From: Candidatus Poribacteria bacterium
GTDB lineage: Bacteria > Poribacteria > DTPJ01 > WJIO01
DNA length: 5,689 bases
Assembly: GCA_014730235.1 (NCBI GenBank)
Contig: WJIO01000349.1
Span: forward strand, 1 to 5,689
Reading direction: 5' to 3'
The notes under the pieces were generated by a model. It was not told the DNA's origin, did not search any database, and saw only the letters and a program-made list of their open reading frames with translations. Positions 1 to 5,689 of this stretch are shown here, in pieces. The first letter of the stretch is position 1; each line of letters opens with the position of its first letter. Position numbers and translations under genes: made by a program.

Positions 1-138
1 ACATCATCCACTAAGGAGTTCTCCCTTATACACGTAATCAAGGAAAAAATCAAGGCTGCATGGGTCAATCTCCGGGTGAATCCCTGGTTCTCTTTGAATT
101 ATGTTCGTTTCTACAATATCAATGATGCCTATTCATAA
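1..138 (+). CDS. C-terminal fragment of an unrecognised upstream protein (5' end outside window)
   Basis: Frame 1 is open from the first base to a TAA at 136-138, giving 45 residues with no internal stop. The peptide is basic and aromatic: it has an amphipathic IKEKIKAAWVNLR stretch, then NPWFSLNYVRF, and ends in NDAYS. Third codon positions are about half G/C, clearly richer than the AT-rich sequence right after the stop. That fits real coding sequence ending here. No start codon is visible, so this would be the tail of a longer gene on the same strand as the Nudix gene. I do not recognise the family; short helical, basic tails like this occur on many enzymes, and no function should be inferred. 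The other frames of this stretch are interrupted. The main alternative is a chance open frame of 45 codons. Confidence 0.45.
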   Translation, partial: TSSTKEFSLIHVIKEKIKAAWVNLRVNPWFSLNYVRFYNINDAYS

Positions 139-230
139 CTTTGTTTCTCTCAAATGTAGGGCTTAGAGCTATATGATGTATGATATTACACAAAACTGAT
201 GGTGGATCGGATGCTTGGATTAATGGTTGT

Positions 231-261
231 GAATTTTGACAAAATGTAGTAAAATTATTAA
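231..261 (+). promoter_or_regulatory. Possible promoter region / operator-like palindrome before the Nudix gene
   Basis: A perfect TTGACA lies at 236-241. It overlaps a 13-base perfect palindrome, ATTTTG-A-CAAAAT, at 233-245. The downstream -10 is poor: TATTAA at 256-261 has only a 14-base spacer, and TAACAG at 259-264 has 17 bases but few consensus matches. The site lies about 60 bases before the start codon, a sensible place for a promoter. The palindrome over the -35 could be a repressor site or chance in AT-rich DNA. If the host uses a Bacteroidetes-type sigma factor, the TTGACA reading would not apply. Confidence 0.22.
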
Positions 262-299
262 CAGATAGCCATAATTTTCCAGAGACCAAAGGTATTAGA

Positions 300-815
300 A
301 TGAGTGATAAAACCGAAGAATACTTTGACATTGTTGATGAAAATGACAATGTTATAGGAAAAGCATCCCGATCCCAATGTCACGGTGATAATTCCCTGGC
401 TCATCGGGTTGTACATGTTCTGGTCTTTAATTCAAAAGGCCAGTTATTTCTTCAAAAACGATCAAAAAATAAATTCATACAACCGGGTAAATGGGACACC
501 TCTGTAGGCGGACATCTGGATTCTGGAGAGACTTACGATCAGGCTGTTAAGAGGGAAATGAAAGAGGAACTGGGAATAATCGCTCCTGTAAAACACGTTT
601 ATAATTATTGGATGTGTAACGACATTGAAACAGAATACGTCCAGACTTATATTTGTATATATGATGGTAATATAGAATTTGATCCAGATGAAATTGATGA
701 AGGCAGGTTCTGGACTAAAAGCGAAATTGAGTCTAACCTGGGAAAGGATATATTTACGCCAAACTTTGAGGAAGAGTATCAGAGGTACTTGGACTGGATT
801 AATTCCGTAAGGTAA
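300..815 (+). CDS. Nudix hydrolase, YfcD / isopentenyl-diphosphate-isomerase-like subgroup
   Basis: A 171-residue cytosolic enzyme without signal peptide or membrane segment. The Nudix box GX5EX7REUXEEXGU is fully matched at residues 71-93: G71, E77, R85-E86, E89-E90, G92. E86, E89 and E90 are the expected divalent-metal ligands for cleaving a nucleoside-diphosphate-type substrate. Residues 1-20 (EYFDIVDENDNVIG), HRVVHVLVFN at 35-44 and the LQKRS..K..QPGKWDTSVGGH segment at 51-72 are typical of the YfcD/IDI-like group. True type-1 IPP isomerase has a catalytic cysteine in SVCGH; here it is SVGGH (G70), so isomerase activity is unlikely and the substrate is unknown. The length is normal. The start is supported by AAAGG at 288-292, seven bases before ATG. 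It shares strand and modest spacing with the fragment upstream but has no obvious functional partner. The Nudix family call is firm; the subgroup is less certain. Confidence 0.93.
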   Translation: MSDKTEEYFDIVDENDNVIGKASRSQCHGDNSLAHRVVHVLVFNSKGQLFLQKRSKNKFIQPGKWDTSVGGHLDSGETYDQAVKREMKEELGIIAPVKHVYNYWMCNDIETEYVQTYICIYDGNIEFDPDEIDEGRFWTKSEIESNLGKDIFTPNFEEEYQRYLDWINSVR

Positions 816-850
816 CCCACTGAATTTTACATTCCGTTAAAATCACATAG

Positions 851-881
851 GTAAGCAAAAATCCCCACCTTGCTTATTTTT
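851..881 (+). terminator. Probable intrinsic terminator after the Nudix gene
   Basis: TAAGCAA at 852-858 pairs perfectly with TTGCTTA at 870-876, and a G-U pair can extend it at 851/877. The loop is 11 bases (859-869), and TTTTT at 877-881 follows. It starts 36 bases past the Nudix stop codon and is oriented for plus-strand transcription; no T-run flanks it on the other side. The stem has only two G-C pairs, so it may be weak or leaky. Confidence 0.5.
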
Positions 882-939
882 AAATCTATCAGATAAATTT
901 AAATATGATTCATTATAAGACCAGAAGGAGTAGAAGTAT

Positions 940-3900
940 ATGACCAGGTCTTTTGTACTTATAATATGCCTTGTTCTGCTTTTTGCCCTCAATATTCAAG
1001 TCGTTCAGGGTGATGATTGGAAATCGTTTAAAGGTTTTAGCAGTCCTGAACCAGCACAAATTGAAGTTGTTGAACATATACCGGGAAAAATAACAGTTGA
1101 TATGTCTTTGAACGGTATGATAGTTCAGAAACGTAACGAAAGTTTTGGCGAATTTGACCTGATAAATCTGCCTGAAACCCGGTGGACTACAGAAACAGGA
1201 AAACCCAAACTTCCTGTCGTAAGAACATTTGTTGTTATTCCATCAGATGGTGATGTAACAATTAAAATTGAGGATAAAGAACATAAAATACTCCAGGGGT
1301 ACAGGGTTTATCCCGTAGGTCGACAGGTAGTTCGATATAAGGGTGAGATGGCATATATAGATGAAGAATTTTTTATGGATAACGGGGTTTACTCTGATGA
1401 TAATTTCTACCCACGAAACTCAGCGGAAATATCTTTCTCAGGATATTTCCGAGAACACCGTTTGATACAGTTGGAACTTTATCCTATAAGGTATAATCCC
1501 AAATCCCGGGATCTTATGTGTAGCTCATATTTAAGCGTCAGTCTTAATTATGACAGCAGTTCCACCAATTATAATACAACACCGTTGCCAGAGCTTTACC
1601 AGAGCCAGATCGCCAACTATGCCTCTTTAGCTCCATCCGCCGGTGGTCTGTGGAACAACGGGGCAGGAAATATAAATTACCCGGAAGACCTTCTGACTGC
1701 TCAAAAAGCCGATTATCTGATTATTGCTCCTAATCATTTCTATAATAACGAAAAGCTCAGGGAATTAGCTGAATGGCGTTCTCAATACACTGGCGTTGAT
1801 GTGGCTGTAATATCTTCATCTGAGCTTTATTATAATTTTGGCAACCCAACTTCCAGTCCTGATGAGCGAATAAGGTTATTTATTCAATATGCATATGATT
1901 ACTGGGTTTCTGACAATATGCCAGATAAGCGTATAGGTTACGTATTGTTGATCGGTGATGTAGAACACCTTCCCGTTCATGTGACAGATAGAGAGAGTTT
2001 TAACGAAATAGTGGTTACAGATAACTGGTACGCATGTGTAAGCGGCGATGATTATATGCCTGATGTTATGCTGGGAAGACTACCTGCAAAGAATAACAGC
2101 GAATTAAATACCATGATTGACAAAATAATCAAGTATGAGCAAAATCCAATATACGGTAATTGGGCAAATAATGCACTGCTTATGTTGGGAACGGTGGAAT
2201 CGCTGAAAATGGATATGGAGCACGCCCGGGACGAATACCTGCTTCCGGCAGGATATAAAGTAAACGAGATAGAAGCCCTTAACGGTGGCAATGTATATAA
2301 TGTAATATCTCAATTTAACAGCGGTCAACATATTGTGGACTACGCCGGGCATGGATGGGTAAACGGTCTGGAAGTTTTCCAGCAAACTGAAATGCCAAAG
2401 CTCAATAACAGTCTAAGACTCCCGGCCATATTCAGCCTGGCCTGCAGTACTGGCTATTTTGACCATCCTTCCACTGACTCCATAGCCGAAGCAATGGTTA
2501 AAGGCAGAAGCGGGGCTATAGCATATTTTGGCGCTTCAAGGCTTGCCGCCATAAGCAGTATCGGCTTTGGATTATCAAGGGCTGTTGCTGGTGCACATAT
2601 ATACAATCTTGGTGAAGCGACTATTCACGCGAAAATGAGTTTGCTGCCTAATTCTATAAACATGGATCTATATAATCTTATGGGTGATCCTGCTTTGGAT
2701 CTGTCCGCACCCCGAAGACAGCCGGGAAAATCAGACCTGGTAATCTCTCCTGATGATATAACCTTTAAACCACAGGAGCCAGAACAGGGTGATGATGTTG
2801 CCATCAAGGTAAAGGTATACAATATGGGAGCCGCCGATGCCCGTAATGTGGTGGTTGAAATTAGGGACGGAGAGCTTGATAATAAGCTGATTGATAAATA
2901 TGATATCCCCAGAATCCCGGCAGGAGATTATATTTCCATTGAAACTATATGGAGCACACCTTTAGGCCAACCCCAGCATAATATAATAGTAAAGACTTAT
3001 CTTACTGATAGCACTCAGGAGCACTACCTGGAAAATAATGATTCGCAAAAAGTCATTATGGTTTCTCTGGAAGATGAGGGATGGCCTGTAAAAGTGGATG
3101 AAAGAAATTTGTCCGCACCGATAGTAGCCGATATTGACAGCGATGGAGACATGGAGATACTTATACAGAGCACCATGTATCAGAATAACAAACTATACGT
3201 TCTGCATCACGACGGTCAACCTGTAAGTGGATGGCCAAAATATGCTGGTGGTTTCAGCGCAAATGGCTCAAGTCAGTATTCCAATGCTTCTGCTGGTCCC
3301 GGCCCGGCAGTTGGTGATATAGATGGAGATGGCAGTCCTGAGATAGTCGCAGTATTCTTTAACCGGGAAATTAATGCCTGGAACAGCGACGGCTCAAGAT
3401 TGGATGGTTGGCCTGTTCGCACAAGCGGATTTGCAACCAGTTCACCGGTATTAGCTGATATTGATTCTGATGGTATACACGACGTAATAGTGGGTCTGGA
3501 TAACGGGAGAGTAGAAGTTCACAAGCATGATGGTTCTATGCTACCGGGTTGGCCGAAATATTCAGGTAGAAATGGACATATGTTCTCTCTTACTATTGAT
3601 CTTGATAATGATGGGGATATGGAGATAGTAGCCTTAAACTCACCTTTGCCCAAAAAAAGCACTATAGGTTCAAGCAGGATGTATGCATGGCACCACGATG
3701 GTAGTCCTGTAGATGGTTGGCCTGTAGAGATGAAAGGTGGAGATTCTGTGTTGCCTCCTGTCGCTGGTGATCTGGACGGTGACGGTACATCAGAAGTAGC
3801 CGCCGTTGCTGTATTTGACGATACCTGTCGCGTCTATGTATGGGAGCATGACGGCAAACTGGCATCTGGTTGGCCTGTTGTTACAAGCCAGGAAATTAGA

Positions 3901-5604
3901 TCTTCCCTTGGATTAGTGGATATAGACCAGGATGGGGACGTAGAAATTATAGCAACATGCAGAAACGAACCTGTGTATACATGGCATCACGATGGCAGAA
4001 GGGTTTATGGATGGCCTATACAGATAGAGGAAGGATACTGGCATTCTGCACCTATCATGGGGGATATAGATGGTGATGGCCAACTGGAAGTTATTGTTAC
4101 ATCCTATGGCGGAGTAATACACGCCTATGACCAGAACGGTCATAAGCTTCCCGGTTGGCCGGCAGTCACTGAGGAAAGATATACCACATCCCCTGTAGCT
4201 ATAGCTGATATGGATGGTGACAGCAAAAACGAAATGGTATACGCATCAAGTTCCGGCAGAATACACAAGCTCTCTCTTACCGGTCATTACGGCACACAGA
4301 CAGGAATTGAATGGAACATGATGGGACATGATCAGATGAATACCGGTTCTTATGATGCAAAGGCAATATTGCCATTACCTCCCCTCAATGTTACAGCAAC
4401 AGATACTCCTGATGATAAAGGTGGAAGTATTACTATATCATGGAAATTATCCCCGGATGATTATGATGTATCCGGCTATGTAATTTACAGGTCTGATTCC
4501 TTTGATGGCAAATATTCCCTGGTAGGTAGAGTTTTTGCTGGTACATCATTTTATATTGACGAATCAACCGAGGTGGGAGTAACATACTGGTATGTGGTAA
4601 GAGCCACAAATGGGACTTATCTGTCTACTTCATCCAATACAATCAGCGCATACTCCTTCAATAATTTTGCCCCGACCAAACCTGTTCATATATTCGCCGG
4701 CAACGGTAATTTAGATGGCACTATAAAAATGTCTTGGCCTATGGGACAGGAGCCGGATCTCGCGGGTTACAGGATATATCTTGGAACATCCTCAGGTAAC
4801 TATACCCAATCAATTAACATAGGTAAGATAAATTGGCATACATTGAAGAACCTTGAAAACGGTACAAAATATTATATGTCTGTCAGCGCATATGACAACG
4901 AAAACAACGAAAGCTTGAAATCCATAGAAGTTACAGCTACACCCGATGACGACGATAAGAAAAAGCCAAATTTCTCAGCCTTCTATCCCAATAAGGTGGC
5001 CGAAGGAACAGGTTTTTATATCCGATGTGGAATAACTGATGAATCGGGAGTATATGACGGCCCATCAAATGCGGATTTGCGTGGGGTATATCTTGTCTGG
5101 GATGACGACGGTGAAATTCAGGAAAGTTCACGTGTAGTTGAAATGAGTCCGGCTAAAGGTGATTCATTTGTCACCGATTCCCGCATACCCGGTCAATCTG
5201 TAAATTCTGAATTTGTATATAAGGTATTTGCCTATGACAACGACTACGATTGGAATAACCCCGATGACAGAACTCAGGGAGCTAGTAAAAAACAAACCAT
5301 CGCCATAACCAGTGCCCCGGTTGGTATATATAACTACCCAAATCCCGCACCGGCTGGTCAGTATATTGACAAAACCATATTCAGATACTACAGTTCAACA
5401 TATGCTGATGTGACTATAAGAATATACGATATTGCCGGGAACATGGTTGATGAATTGGAATCACAAATACAAAACGGTGGATATAACGAAACCGAATGGA
5501 ATATTTCAGGTGTGGCAAGCGGAATTTATATTTACATGGTGGAAATTGATCCAGTTGTTGGAAATAAAGAAATTATTACAAAAAAGCTGGCAATTGTAAA
5601 ATAA
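940..5604 (+). CDS. Secreted gingipain-like C25 cysteine peptidase with FG-GAP/VCBS-type propeller, FN3 domains and C-terminal sorting-like domain
   Basis: A 1554-residue exported protease. Residues 1-24 are a signal peptide (hydrophobic 5-19, likely cleavage after VQG24). Residues about 37-235 resemble the C25 propeptide, which normally keeps the enzyme inactive. The C25 catalytic domain spans about 255-590. It has LLIGDVEHLPV at 336-346, the GRLPAKN strand-turn near 379-385, catalytic His471 in DYAGHG, catalytic Cys502 in FSLACSTG, and the usual closing NLMGDPAL at 579-586. E420 is a possible third catalytic residue, by analogy with gingipain R. Then come a CARDB-like domain (about 598-708), eight DxDxDG/GWP propeller repeats (710-1138), FN3 domains at about 1144-1240 and 1245-1335, an Ig-like domain (about 1342-1456) and the C-terminal domain (1462-1554). 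The start is supported by AGAAGGAG at 923-930, with 9 bases between its end and the ATG, and by the signal peptide directly after it. Cleavage specificity cannot be read; the role (nutrient proteolysis, surface-protein processing) is inference. The frame is intact and both catalytic residues are present. Confidence 0.93.
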   Translation: MTRSFVLIICLVLLFALNIQVVQGDDWKSFKGFSSPEPAQIEVVEHIPGKITVDMSLNGMIVQKRNESFGEFDLINLPETRWTTETGKPKLPVVRTFVVIPSDGDVTIKIEDKEHKILQGYRVYPVGRQVVRYKGEMAYIDEEFFMDNGVYSDDNFYPRNSAEISFSGYFREHRLIQLELYPIRYNPKSRDLMCSSYLSVSLNYDSSSTNYNTTPLPELYQSQIANYASLAPSAGGLWNNGAGNINYPEDLLTAQKADYLIIAPNHFYNNEKLRELAEWRSQYTGVDVAVISSSELYYNFGNPTSSPDERIRLFIQYAYDYWVSDNMPDKRIGYVLLIGDVEHLPVHVTDRESFNEIVVTDNWYACVSGDDYMPDVMLGRLPAKNNSELNTMIDKIIKYEQNPIYGNWANNALLMLGTVESLKMDMEHARDEYLLPAGYKVNEIEALNGGNVYNVISQFNSGQHIVDYAGHGWVNGLEVFQQTEMPKLNNSLRLPAIFSLACSTGYFDHPSTDSIAEAMVKGRSGAIAYFGASRLAAISSIGFGLSRAVAGAHIYNLGEATIHAKMSLLPNSINMDLYNLMGDPALDLSAPRRQPGKSDLVISPDDITFKPQEPEQGDDVAIKVKVYNMGAADARNVVVEIRDGELDNKLIDKYDIPRIPAGDYISIETIWSTPLGQPQHNIIVKTYLTDSTQEHYLENNDSQKVIMVSLEDEGWPVKVDERNLSAPIVADIDSDGDMEILIQSTMYQNNKLYVLHHDGQPVSGWPKYAGGFSANGSSQYSNASAGPGPAVGDIDGDGSPEIVAVFFNREINAWNSDGSRLDGWPVRTSGFATSSPVLADIDSDGIHDVIVGLDNGRVEVHKHDGSMLPGWPKYSGRNGHMFSLTIDLDNDGDMEIVALNSPLPKKSTIGSSRMYAWHHDGSPVDGWPVEMKGGDSVLPPVAGDLDGDGTSEVAAVAVFDDTCRVYVWEHDGKLASGWPVVTSQEIRSSLGLVDIDQDGDVEIIATCRNEPVYTWHHDGRRVYGWPIQIEEGYWHSAPIMGDIDGDGQLEVIVTSYGGVIHAYDQNGHKLPGWPAVTEERYTTSPVAIADMDGDSKNEMVYASSSGRIHKLSLTGHYGTQTGIEWNMMGHDQMNTGSYDAKAILPLPPLNVTATDTPDDKGGSITISWKLSPDDYDVSGYVIYRSDSFDGKYSLVGRVFAGTSFYIDESTEVGVTYWYVVRATNGTYLSTSSNTISAYSFNNFAPTKPVHIFAGNGNLDGTIKMSWPMGQEPDLAGYRIYLGTSSGNYTQSINIGKINWHTLKNLENGTKYYMSVSAYDNENNESLKSIEVTATPDDDDKKKPNFSAFYPNKVAEGTGFYIRCGITDESGVYDGPSNADLRGVYLVWDDDGEIQESSRVVEMSPAKGDSFVTDSRIPGQSVNSEFVYKVFAYDNDYDWNNPDDRTQGASKKQTIAITSAPVGIYNYPNPAPAGQYIDKTIFRYYSSTYADVTIRIYDIAGNMVDELESQIQNGGYNETEWNISGVASGIYIYMVEIDPVVGNKEIITKKLAIVK
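3067..4353 (+). repeat. Eight-unit protein repeat: FG-GAP/VCBS-type beta-propeller inside the C25 protease
   Basis: Residues 710-1138 carry eight copies of a unit of roughly 47-62 residues: GWP, a loop, a hydrophobic strand into DxDxDGxxEI, then a strand ending near W.HDG and the next GWP. DxDxDG-type calcium-binding loops start at residues 731, 793, 840, 887, 944, 994, 1042 and 1090. GWP occurs at 714, 764, 823, 870, 926, 977, 1024 and 1072. Spacing is 47-50 residues except for longer units 1 (62) and 4 (57). The eighth loop is degenerate (DMDGDS: Ser for Gly). The block closes with W1125...GHDQMNTGSY, a common end to such surface propellers. The fold is inferred from the repeats. The units are well diverged, so this is old duplication rather than recent DNA repeats. 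Confidence 0.85.
5323..5601 (+). other. C-terminal secretion/sorting-like domain (T9SS type A CTD or FlgD-like Ig)
   Basis: Residues 1462-1554 contain YNYPNPA (1464-1470), a strand VTIRIYDIAGNMV (1491-1503), an N..EWNISGVASGIYIYMVE stretch with SGIY at 1527-1530, and a final KKLAIVK. This order is shared by the type IX secretion C-terminal signal (type A) and by FlgD-like Ig domains at the ends of large exported proteins. In the first case it would direct passage through the outer membrane and be cleaved or anchored; in the second it may act as a structural cap. The two are hard to tell apart by eye, and no T9SS component gene lies in the window. Confidence 0.65.
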
Positions 5605-5662
5605 TGGCTCTTCCGGCTTGAGTGGGGTAAAGATAAGAGATTTTTTTATACTGTCATTCCTG

Positions 5663-5689
5663 CTTCAAGATTTTTCAAAAATCTTGAAG
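5663..5689. repeat. Perfect 13-bp inverted repeat at the right window edge, likely half of a larger palindromic element
   Basis: CTTCAAGATTTTT at 5663-5675 is the exact reverse complement of AAAAATCTTGAAG at 5677-5689, around a single central C at 5676. As RNA it would form an 11-bp stem with a 5-base loop. It starts 58 bases after the protease stop codon. The left flank, CTGTCATTCCTG at 5651-5662, resembles one arm of the GTCATTCC-type palindromic repeats scattered in intergenic regions of many bacteria. The window ends where the matching right arm would begin. It could also help end transcription or protect the 3' end of the message. Confidence 0.7.

Noticed and set aside
119-349. Minus-strand open frame of 76 residues across the Nudix start
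   Set aside because: It overlaps the well-supported Nudix start and ribosome binding site, has no recognisable domain, and its composition looks like a reverse-frame shadow.
904-909. TATGAT as a -10 element for the protease gene
   Set aside because: The hexamer is good, but no convincing -35 lies 16-18 bases upstream (881-886 is TAAATC), and such hexamers are common in AT-rich gaps. The promoter stays unplaced.
940-969. Possible lipobox at Cys10 of the protease (LIIC)
   Set aside because: The cysteine is in the middle of the hydrophobic stretch rather than at its end, and the residues before it are not a normal L-A/S-G/A-C box. A standard signal peptidase I site after VQG24 fits better.
3067-4353. 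Tandem DNA repeat array or CRISPR-like periodicity
   Set aside because: The period of about 144 bases is in-frame protein repetition; short shared strings such as GGTTGGCCTGT encode GWPV, and the DNA between them is diverged.
4945-4959. DDDDK sequence at residues 1336-1340 as a protease-processing site
   Set aside because: It matches the enteropeptidase recognition string, but bacteria lack that enzyme. It reads as an ordinary charged linker between the second FN3 and the Ig-like domain.
2052-5131. Several short minus-strand open frames (64-93 residues) inside the protease gene
   Set aside because: All lie within the intact, domain-rich plus-strand reading frame and show no family motifs; they are antisense shadows.
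5608-5647. Terminator formed by CTCTT (5608-5612), AAGAG (5635-5639) and the T7 run at 5641-5647
   Set aside because: The stem is only five pairs with a 22-base loop, too weak to call. The T-run may still matter if the larger downstream palindrome helps termination.

Overview
The window holds two complete plus-strand genes, the likely 3' end of a third at the left edge, and a palindromic repeat at the right edge. It looks like ordinary bacterial chromosome with AT-leaning base composition. A Gram-negative host with an outer membrane, possibly in or near the FCB superphylum (Bacteroidetes and relatives) or one of the candidate phyla sharing its secretion machinery, is suggested by one thing only. 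That is a large secreted C25 (gingipain-family) protease ending in a YPNP...SGIY...KKL domain like the type IX secretion sorting or FlgD-like Ig C-terminal domains. I cannot name the genus, and the lineage call is inference.

Layout: 1-138 is an open plus-strand frame that looks like the last 45 codons of an upstream gene I do not recognise. 139-299 is an AT-rich intergenic stretch with a possible -35 element set in a small palindrome. 300-815 encodes a Nudix hydrolase of the YfcD / IPP-isomerase-like group. 816-939 is a gap with a modest hairpin-plus-T-run terminator (851-881), followed by a good Shine-Dalgarno for the next gene. 940-5604 is a 1554-residue exported multidomain protease: signal peptide, C25 propeptide, C25 catalytic domain with His471 and Cys502, CARDB-like domain, eight-repeat DxDxDG/GWP beta-propeller, two fibronectin type III domains, an Ig-like domain and a C-terminal sorting-like domain. 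5605-5689 is non-coding and ends inside or at the end of a perfect 13-bp inverted repeat. Its left flank reads like one arm of a dispersed palindromic repeat.

The two complete genes show no functional link. The Nudix enzyme should be cytosolic housekeeping or nucleotide/isoprenoid-diphosphate chemistry, while the protease is a cell-surface or secreted product. A terminator between them and a separate strong ribosome binding site suggest separate transcription units. I do not see a new multi-gene system here. The most interesting items are the architecture of the giant protease and the palindromic element at the right edge.
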